Assembly: GCA_031288495.1 (NCBI GenBank)
Contig: JAITRH010000105.1
Span: 1 to 40,822 of the forward strand
Reading direction: 5' to 3'
From: Treponema sp.
Lineage (GTDB): Bacteria > Spirochaetota > Spirochaetia > Treponematales > Breznakiellaceae
DNA: 40,822 bases
Of this stretch, positions 17,700 through 28,013 are shown piece by piece. Position 1 is the first letter of the stretch. Each line of letters begins with the position of its first letter. A model generated the notes under the pieces. It saw nothing but the letters and a program-made list of their open reading frames with translations, searched no databases and was not told where the DNA came from. A program made the translations under genes and the position numbers.

Positions 17700-18572
17700 A
17701 GCCGCCCTTCACTCCTTGTTCTTTGATTTCCCTCGTTCCTCTCATCCCCTAAACCCCGGTGCGGGGCAGGATAAACCCATAGCCCATCACCCGGCTGGGG
17801 AAGGGGAAGGAATAGCCTGTTCCTCGATACACCCCGCCCCATCGTCAAGCCCAGCCTGTATCAAAGGTCGGTTTAGGTGCAAAGTTACCCCCAGGCCATG
17901 TGTGGGGAGGGCCTGAGTACAAGCGGTCTACGCCTCGCTCTTGAATCCGCTCTTCCAACTCCGGAGAGGAGTTTGTTGCGCTTCACCCATAAAACCGTAT
18001 AAAGATCCGCCGGTACAACAGGCTGCTCGGCCCCAGAGGGATTCGGCAGAATACGCGGCCCCGGATAGGCTTCATTCCACAGACCCCCTGCTTGAGGATA
18101 GGGCCTTCTGTTACCCTCGCCGGGTATCGCCCTTTCACCGGCCCCAGATACCTCTTTTTATGTAGAAGGATTTTCCGAAAAAAAGCAAGCGGTCCAGCCC
18201 CCTCGAACAGGCCGGTTCTGTCCGTGCTGGACAGCGGATGGGGAAGGGTCCGCACAAAACCGCACATCCTGCAACCGGTGTCGTTGATGCTCCGGGGACC
18301 AGGGGCCGGAGATCCAGGGATTCGGCCTTGGCCGCCGCCGCATCAAGGCTGTTGATATAGGCTCCTATGACCCGGACCGGCTTAAGCTCTCTGAGCCCTA
18401 TGAGTTTTAAGCAGGAACTGACCCTTCTGTAATCGTCTATGCAAGCCCCCTCTTGGGGTACGGTCCTTGCTTTTAGAGGCGCTGCCCCTAAAACCCCGCC
18501 GGGAGGCCCCGGCCCCCATAGGCATCCGTATTCGTAGACCTCCCGGGGCAATAGGATTATACTTAGAGTATT

Positions 18573-19403
18573 ATGGATACTACCTGCCGAATACGGGAAG
18601 ATCGCATCGCCCACTATACCTGCCGCGCCATTACCGGGCCCTTATGTATTGACGGTAATCTGGACAAACCGGTCTGGAAGGCTGCGGAAAAGTCCCGGCC
18701 CTTTGTGGATATGGTGAGCGGAGAGCCGGGGTTTCTGGAAACCCGCATGGCCGGTCTTTGGGATACGGAAAACCTTTATATCGCCTTTTGGATGAGCGAG
18801 CCCTTTGTGCGGGCAAGCCTTACGGAACGGGATTCCTTCATCTGGTTCGATAATGATGTGGAAGTGTTTTTTGACGGAGAAGACTGCTACTATGAATTTG
18901 AAATAAACGCCCTCAATACCGTATACGAGGTGCTGTTTATCTACCAGGACGCCCTGAAACGGGGAAGCCGTTTTGATACGCCAGAATTTGATGTCTATAA
19001 CCGGAACGTGGATGTGTTAGGCGGTTTTCAGGACGCGGCCCGGTTCGGCAAGCATCACCGGGGTAAACGCTGGGCTTTTATGGATTACGATTTTCCCGGG
19101 CTCAAGAGCGCGGTCCAGGTGGAGGGGATCCTCAATGACCCCTTTCACCGGGATACAGGCTGGACCGTAGAACTGGCCTTTCCCTGGAAGGGTATGGAGC
19201 GGCTCTATGCCCGCCGGAGCTTCCCGCCGGCACCCGGGGAAACTCTGCGGGCCGCCTTTTTCCGCTTTGAGCATCTTAGGTACCACGGTACAACCCTCGA
19301 TGAAGCTATAGGCTGGGCCCTCAATGAACATGGGGTGTATGATTCCCATATTCCGGAGTGTTTTTCCTATCTCCACTTCGTTGCGTCCGGTACCGCCCCA
19401 TGA
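18573..19403 (+). CDS. CBM9-like (DOMON-fold) carbohydrate-binding domain protein
   Basis: ITGPLCIDGNLDKPVWKAAEKSRPFVDM...TRMAGLWDTENLYIAFWMSEP...NDVEVFFDGEDCYYEFEINALNTVYEV. Confidence 0.82.
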   Translation: MDTTCRIREDRIAHYTCRAITGPLCIDGNLDKPVWKAAEKSRPFVDMVSGEPGFLETRMAGLWDTENLYIAFWMSEPFVRASLTERDSFIWFDNDVEVFFDGEDCYYEFEINALNTVYEVLFIYQDALKRGSRFDTPEFDVYNRNVDVLGGFQDAARFGKHHRGKRWAFMDYDFPGLKSAVQVEGILNDPFHRDTGWTVELAFPWKGMERLYARRSFPPAPGETLRAAFFRFEHLRYHGTTLDEAIGWALNEHGVYDSHIPECFSYLHFVASGTAP

Positions 19404-20374
19404 TAGGGAAAAGCAGCCCGGGCTTTCCGGTTTGGGTACTCCTTTGTACCCTGGGGATGGCTCAGGGGGCAAGCTCTGAGGAGCCCTATACCCTTTCCAA
19501 GCATAGCGGACCCGTCCGATCCGTGGCCTATAGTCCTGATGGGATCCGGATCGTCTCCGGTTCTAGCGATGGAACCCTCAAGGTATGGGATGCGGGAAAC
19601 CACTGGGTGATCAAGACCGCTGTTCAAGGGGGGCATATTTTATCCCTCGCCTACAGTCCCCGGCAGAAGCGGATAAGCGCGGGGTCGAGTGACGGCATCA
19701 TCCGAATCTGGGACCCTGACAGCGGCCTGTATCGGAGCCTTATCGGGCATAGGGGAACGGTCAACTCCCTGGCCTATAGTCCTGAGGGCGGCCGGCTCCT
19801 CTCCGGTTCAGACGATAGGACCCTCAAGGTATGGGATGCCCATAGCGGCCGGGAACTGGCGACCTTTACCGGGCACCGGGGGTATGTATTGGCGGTGGCC
19901 TTTCGTCCTGATGGAAACCGAATCGTCTCCGGGGCAGTGGATGGGACCCTCAAGATATGGGATGCCGCAGGGGGTGGAGCTCTTATGACCCTGGAGGGGC
20001 ACGAAGATTACGTGCGCTCCGTGGCCTATAGCCCTGATGGAAGCCGGATCGTCTCCGGTTCGGATGATAAGACCCTGAAGGTCTGGGATGGGGAAAGCGG
20101 AGAAATCCTCAAGACCCTTTACGGCCATGAAGGGTATGTCCGGTTCGTGGCTTATAGCCCTGAGGGTACCCGGATCATCTCTGGTTCGGATGATAGGACT
20201 ATCAAGGTCTGGGATGCACAAACCGGGCAGGCCCTCACGACCCTTCACGGCCATGAAGACCGGGTGTATTCCCTTGCCTATAGCCCTGACGGAACAAGGC
20301 TGGTCTCCGGTTCCGCAGATACGACCGTTAAAATATGGAACGTCTCTTCCATAGAATCAGGTCTCCCCGAATGA
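19400..20374 (+). CDS. exported WD40 repeat protein, seven repeats
   Basis: Start ATG overlaps the upstream TGA (ATGA). Signal peptide MIGKSSPGFPVWVLLCTLGMAQGA; seven VxSVAYSPDGxRIVSGSxDxTLKVWD repeats. Confidence 0.9.
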   Translation: MIGKSSPGFPVWVLLCTLGMAQGASSEEPYTLSKHSGPVRSVAYSPDGIRIVSGSSDGTLKVWDAGNHWVIKTAVQGGHILSLAYSPRQKRISAGSSDGIIRIWDPDSGLYRSLIGHRGTVNSLAYSPEGGRLLSGSDDRTLKVWDAHSGRELATFTGHRGYVLAVAFRPDGNRIVSGAVDGTLKIWDAAGGGALMTLEGHEDYVRSVAYSPDGSRIVSGSDDKTLKVWDGESGEILKTLYGHEGYVRFVAYSPEGTRIISGSDDRTIKVWDAQTGQALTTLHGHEDRVYSLAYSPDGTRLVSGSADTTVKIWNVSSIESGLPE

Positions 20375-20456
20375 ACGCTCATGTGCGCATTCTGGGGATA
20401 CCTGCGCGCGGTCAACGCTGAGTAACATGAGTTCGGCAAAGAAGAACAAGTCCGGC

Positions 20457-20568
20457 GGACTGTTTTCGTGGTCTCATCTCAGGTTACCTGAGACCCAAAA
20501 CAGCCCCCTCGGGCTTAGTCCGGTGGACAAAAGGGCTGAGGCTGCCATTGGGCCTCCTGAAACAGTCC
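20457..20568. terminator. inverted-repeat cluster between convergent genes
   Basis: CTGTTTT...TCTCAGGT-t-ACCTGAGA...AAAACAG (20460-20503), plus a competing distal arm: GGACTGTTT (20457-20465) / AAACAGTCC (20560-20568). Confidence 0.55.
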
Positions 20569-20583
20569 CTTAGAGAGATCCAA

Positions 20584-22518
20584 TCAAGCCCTAGGTTTCC
20601 GTCGGATTACCTGTAAGGCCACGACCACCGCAATAAGCCCAAACCCGATAAGATCCGTGAAGAGTCCCGGCTTAATAAGCAGTAAGCCCCCGGCAATCGC
20701 CGCCAGCCGTTCAGGGATAGAGATAGGCCGCAACAGGTACCCCTCAAGGCCCACCGCAAGACCGAACATGCCGATACAGGAAGTAAGCACCATGAGGACC
20801 ACCTGCTGGACCGTGGTATCAATGAAGAGCATGGAAGGGTTGTACACAAAAATATAGGGTATGATAAAGGCGGTAATTGCCAGCCGGGTGGCGGTAATCC
20901 CGGTTTTGATGGGGTTTGCCTTGGCAATGGCCGCCCCTGCATAAGCTGCCAAAGCCACCGGCGGGGTAATGTCCGCTACAATCCCAAAATAGAACACAAA
21001 CATGTGGGCGGCCATGACCGGCACCCCCATGCGAATCACAATAGGGGCGGTAATGGTGGCCATGATCACATAATTAGCGGTCGTGGGAATCCCCATACCC
21101 AAGATGAGACAGGAAATCATGGTAAGCACCAGGGCCAGGAACAGGCTATTGTTGGCCACGGTGAGGAGCAGGGAAATCAGAACCTGCCCAAGACCGGTGA
21201 GGGATACGATACCCACCACGATACCCGCGATGGCACAGGCCATGGCAACCCCGATGGTGTTCCGGGAACCGTTTCCCAGGGCCTCTATCAGGGATCGGGG
21301 GGTAAAACGGGTTTCTTCGCGGAACATGCTCACGATCACCGCGGCGAGTATGGCAAAACAGGCGGCATAGGCCGGGGTAAATCCAGCGCTCATAAGCCCC
21401 ACCAAGACTATCACCGGCAGGAAGAGATAGCCCTTAGCTAGGAGGAGCTTCCCAAAATGGGGGATCGATTCCTTGGGAAGCCCTTTGAGGCCCAGCTTCT
21501 TGGCCTCAAAATGGATCATGAGGAAGATCCCGGTAAAATACAGGACCGCCGGCAGTATGGCGGAGATCGCAATCACCGGATAGGGGATGTTGGTCAACTC
21601 CGCCATGAGGAACGCGGCAGCTCCCATGATGGGAGGCATGATCTGCCCTCCGGTGGAGGCCGCGGCTTCCACGGCGGCGGCGAATTCCGGCTTATACCCG
21701 ATTTGCTTCATCACCGGGATGGTAACGCTCCCGGAACCCACCGTATTAGCCACTGAACTCCCTGAATACATCCCTTCCAAGGCGCTGGCAATGACCGCTA
21801 CCTTGGCAGGGCCTCCGGAAGCGAAGCCCGCTACTGAATTGGCCAGGTCAATGAAGAAAGAGGCAATCCCGGATTTTTCCAAAAAAGAAGCGAGAAAGAT
21901 AAATAAGACGATAAAGGTGGAACAGACCCCGATGGGGGTTCCGATGATGCCGTCGGTGGTATAGAAAAGCTGGTGGACCACCCGCTTGAGGGAGAACCCC
22001 GTAACAAAGGCATAGGTGATGAACCCTGCGGCTACCACGAGGATGGGAATTCCCACCACCCGGCGGCATAGTTCCGCGAGGATCAGGATTCCCGTAACTC
22101 CCATAAGGATATCCAGAGTTTCCAGTTGGATCGCCCGGCTTATGATAGCCTCAAAATTCACCGCGTAATAAAAAAAGGCCATACTCCCCAGGATACCCAC
22201 CAGGAAATCATACCACGGGACATGGTTCACCCGCTTCCGCATACCCTGCCGTATCGGATAGAGGATATACCCGAGAAAGATCAGAATCCCCAAGAAGATG
22301 CTCCTTCGGATCTGTTCCGGGACTGCGGCAATCAGGGTCACCCAAAAAACATAGGCGGTAAAAAGGAGCAGCAAGGCCTTAACCAGATAATCGGGAAGCC
22401 CTGAAAAGCGCCGCACATTCGACTCCCGGTCAAATTGGGCGATGAGGTCTTCGGTTTCCTGTTCACTGAGTGGGTGAATTGGCTTATGCGGATGATTTGA
22501 TGAAGAACTATGAGTCAT
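20584..22518 (-). CDS. TRAP transporter fused permease (TAXI-type, DctQM fusion)
   Basis: GGPAKVAVIASALEGMYSGSSVANTVGSGSVTIPVMKQIGYKPEFAAAVEAAASTGGQIMPPIMGAAAFLMAE is the TAXI-TRAP permease signature. Confidence 0.95.
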   Translation of the reverse strand: MTHSSSSNHPHKPIHPLSEQETEDLIAQFDRESNVRRFSGLPDYLVKALLLLFTAYVFWVTLIAAVPEQIRRSIFLGILIFLGYILYPIRQGMRKRVNHVPWYDFLVGILGSMAFFYYAVNFEAIISRAIQLETLDILMGVTGILILAELCRRVVGIPILVVAAGFITYAFVTGFSLKRVVHQLFYTTDGIIGTPIGVCSTFIVLFIFLASFLEKSGIASFFIDLANSVAGFASGGPAKVAVIASALEGMYSGSSVANTVGSGSVTIPVMKQIGYKPEFAAAVEAAASTGGQIMPPIMGAAAFLMAELTNIPYPVIAISAILPAVLYFTGIFLMIHFEAKKLGLKGLPKESIPHFGKLLLAKGYLFLPVIVLVGLMSAGFTPAYAACFAILAAVIVSMFREETRFTPRSLIEALGNGSRNTIGVAMACAIAGIVVGIVSLTGLGQVLISLLLTVANNSLFLALVLTMISCLILGMGIPTTANYVIMATITAPIVIRMGVPVMAAHMFVFYFGIVADITPPVALAAYAGAAIAKANPIKTGITATRLAITAFIIPYIFVYNPSMLFIDTTVQQVVLMVLTSCIGMFGLAVGLEGYLLRPISIPERLAAIAGGLLLIKPGLFTDLIGFGLIAVVVALQVIRRKPRA

Positions 22519-22608
22519 GGTAAGCTTCCTCCATGAGTACGCCCTACAAGAAGGGCCGTGGAGGGCTAAAGGCCCCCAGCCCCTGCTTCATGTCTAGCGA
22601 CTCGCCGT

Positions 22609-23136
22609 TTAATACAAACCGGCAAAGCCGGTTTTGCTGATTCGTATCACGATATGGGCATTTTTTCCACACCGCTCCCGTAAGCTGATAGGTTCACTGG
22701 TTTCTTTTTCCCGGTGTATATATAAGATGTGGTCTGAAACCGTACCCACAATGTAATTGAGTTCCTGAAAAGACTGGGTGAACCCGGTGATTACCAGGGC
22801 GTCTCCGTCCCGGCTCATCTTTTGTCCTTCCTCAAGCTCCGCCTGCATCCCTGCGCCAAAGGCAAAGAAACGGGCCGCTATAGGCCGCATCCGGTTTCCC
22901 TCTACCTGAAAACACTCTCTTACACGGCTTTGATGTACGGAATGGACAAACTCAATGGAAAATTGCTCTACCCCGGGCCAGGTTCCGTAGATCCTGCCGG
23001 ATTCAGCATCCCCGATACTGAGCTGCGGGACAGCCAGCTTTGACCATACTGCCCCGGTGAGGCCGACCATTAAGACGGCTGCCAGTACCATAGGGATGAG
23101 GCTTGCCCCCTGCAGGGAGGGCCAAGCCCGGCACAA
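22609..23136 (-). CDS. DUF1850 family protein (TAXI-TRAP associated)
   Basis: Single TM, FSIEFVHSVHQSRVRECFQVEGN; lies between receptor and permease genes. Confidence 0.75.
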   Translation of the reverse strand: MCRAWPSLQGASLIPMVLAAVLMVGLTGAVWSKLAVPQLSIGDAESGRIYGTWPGVEQFSIEFVHSVHQSRVRECFQVEGNRMRPIAARFFAFGAGMQAELEEGQKMSRDGDALVITGFTQSFQELNYIVGTVSDHILYIHREKETSEPISLRERCGKNAHIVIRISKTGFAGLY

Positions 23137-23165
23137 TTCCCTCTTTTTGCTATATCCCCGGGACG

Positions 23166-24122
23166 CTATTTCAGTACGCCGATTTCCCGGAAATATTTTG
23201 CCGCTCCCGGATGAAAGGGCACGGAAATACCCTCCACCGCATAGGTGGGGGAAAGCTCTGCTCCCTTGGCATGGGCCGTTTCAATGGCTCCCTTGCTTTC
23301 AATGAGGGTTTTGGTAAGCTGATACACCGTATCTTCCGAGAGTTTATTGCTCACGATAAAGGTGGCCTTTACAGCCACGGTCTTTACATCCGCGCTGAGG
23401 CCCCGGTAACTTCCCGCGGGAATAGGAAACTGGGTGTAGAAGGGATAGGCCCTGCTCAACTCCGCTGCATGGGCATCGTCAACCTCCAAGATCACAATGT
23501 CCCGGCCAATGGCCAGATCCACCACTGCGGTGGTAGGCGCACCGGCAACGCAGAAGAAGGCGTCGATCTTGTTGTCCCGCAGGGCATCGGCAGAAGCGCC
23601 AAAACTTAAGTTTTGCTTATTGATGTCGTTGAAGCTGACCCCGTATACCTCGAGGATCTGGCGGGCGTTGAATTCGGTACCGCTTCCCGCATCTCCGACG
23701 GAAACGTTTTTCCCCTTGAGGTCTGCGATGGTACTGATCCCAGCCGAAGGATTGGCCACCACCTGACATACCTCAGCATACAGCGCGGCCAGGGTAGAAA
23801 AGTCCGTGATTTTTTGCCCATTAAAAAGGTCCACTCCCCGGTAGGCATAGTCCATCACGTCGTTCTGCACAATGGCAATCTCCACCTCTCCGGCGGCGAT
23901 AAGCTGGATATTCGCCTTAGACGCGCCGGTAGACTGAATGGTGATGGGGATCTTGGTTTTTTCCGTTAAGATCTGGCTCACCGCAGAGCCAAAGGCATAG
24001 TAGGTCCCGGTATTACCTCCGGTGGCCATCCGTAGTTGTTCCTTGCTTGCCTTGGCATAGACGTTCAAGCCCACAAGCAAGGCCAGAAGCCCGGATAGGG
24101 CTATAACTTTTGTAGGTTTCAT
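23166..24122 (-). CDS. TAXI family TRAP transporter solute-binding receptor
   Basis: Signal peptide, RMATGGNTGTYYAFGSA, KNVSVGDAGSGTEFNARQIL. GAGGAG precedes ATG 24122. Confidence 0.93.
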   Translation of the reverse strand: MKPTKVIALSGLLALLVGLNVYAKASKEQLRMATGGNTGTYYAFGSAVSQILTEKTKIPITIQSTGASKANIQLIAAGEVEIAIVQNDVMDYAYRGVDLFNGQKITDFSTLAALYAEVCQVVANPSAGISTIADLKGKNVSVGDAGSGTEFNARQILEVYGVSFNDINKQNLSFGASADALRDNKIDAFFCVAGAPTTAVVDLAIGRDIVILEVDDAHAAELSRAYPFYTQFPIPAGSYRGLSADVKTVAVKATFIVSNKLSEDTVYQLTKTLIESKGAIETAHAKGAELSPTYAVEGISVPFHPGAAKYFREIGVLK

Positions 24123-24520
24123 AGTTTTCTCCTCCTCATAAAAATACATACCGTATAATTATACAAAATTCTATCCCTTTATGCAATACCTGGGTCAAGT
24201 AGGGTTTACCCGTAAGCGCTCCATAGCGAAAAAAGTCTTGCATGTACCCTGAGGATCAGAGACCTTTCCGGTAATCCCCGGCTTCCGAGGAATTTCTGGT
24301 AAGAGCCCCTGGGAAGAGGCGGCGTCTTGGGGATTTCCGTTAGGGCCATAAATTCTCCTTTTCAGGGTACGATTATCCAATCAGGAGGATAAAAAATAGT
24401 TTGGCCCAGTCATGTTCCCAAATCATTGGAGGCATAGGCAATACACCCCTTTTACCGCCCTGATGCTGGGAATGGGCATTAACCAGGGATGCCCCCGGAA
24501 GGGCGGCACTGCGGGGGCTT

Positions 24521-26287
24521 CTACTGCCGCACTTCAGAGACCAGGTTCAACAGTTCCCGGGACTTATGGAAGAGGGCCCGCAGATCCTCATCCACCTGGG
24601 TAACCAATCGGTCATTGTCCTTGGCAATACCCTGCACATCGCTAACCAAGGAAACTACCGCTTTGCTGGAAGCGGACTGCTGGTCCACCAATACGGCGAT
24701 AGACTGCACCTGCTGCATGGAGTCCCTCACGATGGTCTGGGCATCCTGCAGGGAATCGACGCTTCTTTCAGCCAGCTCGCTCACCTGGCTTATGTAATCC
24801 GCCACATTGTCCATACTGGAAATATTGAGACTCACCAGGTTTTGCATATCCGTAATGGAATTGTTCACATCCTGGGCAGCGATCCGGGTCTTTTCCGCCA
24901 GCTTGCGGACTTCCCCGGCTACTACGGTGAATCCCCGGCCCGCTTCCCCGGCGTGGGCTGCCTCAATGGAAGCGTTCATGGCCAGGATGTTTATCTGATC
25001 CGCTATATCGGTAATGATCTTCATAACGCCCCCGATAGTGGAGGATTGTTTTCCCAGGCGGCTGATGTTTTTGGTCAAGGTTTCCGTGATGTTCCGCAGT
25101 TTTTCCATAGCCCCTCCTACTTCCAGAGCCATGTTCATACCGGCTTCCACCTTTTTATGGGATTGCTGGGATTGATCCACCGCGGTCTCCGCGGTTTGGG
25201 CGACCCTGAACACATCGGCGTTGAGCTGTTCTATAGAGGTTAATATGGCATGGATCCGTTTGCTCTGGATAACCCCTCCGGTTTTTACCCGGGCAGCGCT
25301 TTTGGAAATACTGCTCACCGTGGTTTCCAGTTCCTGGGTGGCCTGCTCAACTTCCGCGGTAACCTGCAGCACCTTATGCGTAAGCTTCCGGGATACTTCC
25401 GCCTGTAACAGGGCATCCGCTTCCTTGGCCTGGATCGCCGCAAAGCCGGCACGGAGGTTTTCGGACATCTGGAGGAATGCCTTCTGCAAGACCGTAATTT
25501 CATCCTTTCCTATAATGTTAAGGGAAACCGCGAAATTCCCTGAGGCTATCTGCTCCGCGGTCTTTACAATCTCCCCCAGGGGCTTGTTAATGGAACCCAG
25601 GATAAAAATAACCAGGGGGGCCAAAATCAAAAACAGCAGGAAAAGAACGCCCCCTATTATAAACATCTCATCCTTCAGGGATGAAGTAAGCCGTTCTTCT
25701 ATGAGGACTTTACGAGTATCAATGGCATCAATATATATCCCTGTGGAAATCCAGATATCCGTACCGGGTATGTACTCCACATAGGCCAGTTTAGTGGCGT
25801 GTTCCATGGAGGGAGGCTTTGGAAATACAAAGGTAACAAAACCGCCGCCCTTTTGGGCCGCTGCATAGAGTTCCCGCACATAGTAGATCCCGTTGACATC
25901 CGTGGTATAGGCCAAGTCCTCTCCCTCCCTATCGGACAAGATGGGGTGCATGAAGATCACCGTACCGATGTAGGTATAGTAATAACCGGACTGGTCGTCC
26001 TCAAACCGGTAGTCTGTGATATAGGAACTGATGATGGCATACTGTTCCTGCCGGTCCCCTATCCCCGTAAGGGCTTTGCCCAAGGCAATCGCCATGGACT
26101 GGGTTCCGAGCTTAAGCTTGTCCTTTTGCCCTTCCAGCATTACCACCGCTTCCTCGGCGATACTGGCATCTTTAATCCGGTCGGCGCTGATATACACTAT
26201 CCCGGCCAGCACTATGATTGATACAATCAATATAAGAATGATACCAAGGATTCGTGTACTTATAGCTATATTTCGCAGCATAAACAT
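24521..26287 (-). CDS. methyl-accepting chemotaxis protein with single-Cache-type sensor
   Basis: TM-sensor-TM; [48 protein letters not shown]. Confidence 0.95.
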   Translation of the reverse strand: MFMLRNIAISTRILGIILILIVSIIVLAGIVYISADRIKDASIAEEAVVMLEGQKDKLKLGTQSMAIALGKALTGIGDRQEQYAIISSYITDYRFEDDQSGYYYTYIGTVIFMHPILSDREGEDLAYTTDVNGIYYVRELYAAAQKGGGFVTFVFPKPPSMEHATKLAYVEYIPGTDIWISTGIYIDAIDTRKVLIEERLTSSLKDEMFIIGGVLFLLFLILAPLVIFILGSINKPLGEIVKTAEQIASGNFAVSLNIIGKDEITVLQKAFLQMSENLRAGFAAIQAKEADALLQAEVSRKLTHKVLQVTAEVEQATQELETTVSSISKSAARVKTGGVIQSKRIHAILTSIEQLNADVFRVAQTAETAVDQSQQSHKKVEAGMNMALEVGGAMEKLRNITETLTKNISRLGKQSSTIGGVMKIITDIADQINILAMNASIEAAHAGEAGRGFTVVAGEVRKLAEKTRIAAQDVNNSITDMQNLVSLNISSMDNVADYISQVSELAERSVDSLQDAQTIVRDSMQQVQSIAVLVDQQSASSKAVVSLVSDVQGIAKDNDRLVTQVDEDLRALFHKSRELLNLVSEVRQ

Positions 26288-26734
26288 TTCTCCTTACAAT
26301 AAAAATAGGGAGGATGCTTCATCGGACCATGGATCCGCCCTAACCTTAGTTTTGAAATTAACCCTCCTCCGTTTGCATTATCCCAACCATGCTGCCCTAC
26401 TGGCAGTACCTGGGTAAGGCAATTCACAAGGAAACCGGGGTTTCGTCCTATACCCGGGAATTCCCGCTCCTCGGCATACTCCTTTTGAAGCCATTACACG
26501 GGCTCCTCCTTGAGTAGATTCAGAGGCGCTGATACAGGAAATCCCTCTAGTTTACCGCGGCACTGATGTTTATTTCTGATTTGTTTCCTTCCTCGGTACC
26601 ATACTATGGCACCAAAGGCACTATAGTAAAGGGGGGTTCGGGTTATGTTTTATCGTCCATTTTTTGTTCTCTTTGTTATGTTCCTGGGCTAGGTTCTCGG
26701 GCTCTTCCGCCGGCAATAGGCAGGCTTAAGCTTT

Positions 26735-27493
26735 TTACGATACCCTGAGGAGTTCTGCCAATCCTTCAAACACTTCGCCCAGATCGGTAAATCGAAGGGA
26801 TGCATATCTATCCATGGGAGTTTCCATATCGTTCACGATAACGATATGCCCCCCTGCCCGCAGGGTAATTTGAGGAATAGAGGCCGCGGGGTATACCGTA
26901 AGACTTGTTCCTAATACCAGCATGAGGTCGGCCTGCCGTGCTTCGGATTCAGCATCCATGAGCGCCTTGGCCGGAAGGCTTTCACCAAAAAAGGTGATCC
27001 CCGGCTTTAATACGCTGCCGCAATGAGTACATCGAGGCACATCGCCGGCCCTCACCAGCGCGGCAACCCCTTCAAAATCCATTACACCCTTTGATGGGTC
27101 CCCGCAATGCCGGCAATAATGGATCGCCGGGGAACCGTGGATCTCAATAACTCGCCGGCTTCCCCCTTTTTGGTGGAGCAGATCGATATTCTGGGTGATT
27201 AATGCCTTAAGAAAACCCTTGCTTTCCAGGGTTCCCAAGGTGGTATGTACCACGGAAGCCTCTTTTTCATGGATATTGTAGATAAAAGAACCTGCGGCCT
27301 TATAATAAAAAGAAGGATCTTCATCAAAATAGTCTATATCGAATATTTTCTCTGCATCCCTATCTTTATAAAGACCGTTCTTCCCCCGGAAATCCCGGAT
27401 ACCCGACAGCGTACTTACCCCGGCTCCGGTGAGCGCAATACAATGATGAGCGGAAACAATTGTATTAAAAAGTTCATGTATAGGGTTTTTCAT
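26735..27493 (-). CDS. Sir2-family NAD-dependent protein deacylase
   Basis: GAGVSTLSGIRDFRG, TQNIDLLHQ, HYCRHCG/RCTHCG zinc cysteines, GTSLTVYPA. Confidence 0.93.
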   Translation of the reverse strand: MKNPIHELFNTIVSAHHCIALTGAGVSTLSGIRDFRGKNGLYKDRDAEKIFDIDYFDEDPSFYYKAAGSFIYNIHEKEASVVHTTLGTLESKGFLKALITQNIDLLHQKGGSRRVIEIHGSPAIHYCRHCGDPSKGVMDFEGVAALVRAGDVPRCTHCGSVLKPGITFFGESLPAKALMDAESEARQADLMLVLGTSLTVYPAASIPQITLRAGGHIVIVNDMETPMDRYASLRFTDLGEVFEGLAELLRVS

Positions 27494-27969
27494 TTTAATC
27501 TCCCTCGACCACCAACAGTATTAAACTCCCTAGATTCTTAATCCCCACTAATCAAGCTCACTCATACATACCTGTGTGTTTATAATGCTTTATCTACAGA
27601 AAAAAGTCAAGTCATGAGAACCGGCCCAGGGCAGGTACTTTTTTAATGCCCTGTAAAATAGGAAAACCGGTTCCCCCGGATACCATGCAGGTCAAGGGGT
27701 ACATCCTTATTATATAAAGTATACCCTTATAATGACGCCACCCTGAAATGCAGGATACAGGTATAGGAATTTTCACCCGGAACTCCCGGCTTCGTCGCCG
27801 GAAACCGGGACTTCGTCGGATGAAACCCGCGGCGCTCTAGCCTGTATCCGGCCCCGCCCAGAGCCTATAGGGGAATATACCCATAGGCCCTCTGGGATCC
27901 CTGACACAGGCTGGGTCTGCCGATTGGACGGGGTGTATCAAGGAACAGGCTACAACAAGGGCTTCCGGT

Positions 27970-28006
27970 AGGGGCTTTTGTAATCGGCCCTTTTGAAAAA
28001 GCCCCT
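27970..28006 (-). terminator. terminator-like hairpin downstream of the 2HCT carrier
   Basis: AGGGGCTTTT (27970-27979) / AAAAAGCCCCT (27996-28006). Confidence 0.55.
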
Positions 28007-28013
28007 GCCAGGC

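Noticed and set aside
18135-18614. 159-aa reverse ORF between E2 and the CBM9-like gene
   Set aside because: Cys/Pro-rich, no recognisable motif, overlaps the start of the CBM9-like gene and another opposite ORF. Cannot be supported as a gene.
27781-27830. Two tandem 22-bp-like copies (cggcttcgtcgccggaaaccgg / ggacttcgtcggatgaaacccg)
   Set aside because: Only two diverged copies; too weak to call an array.
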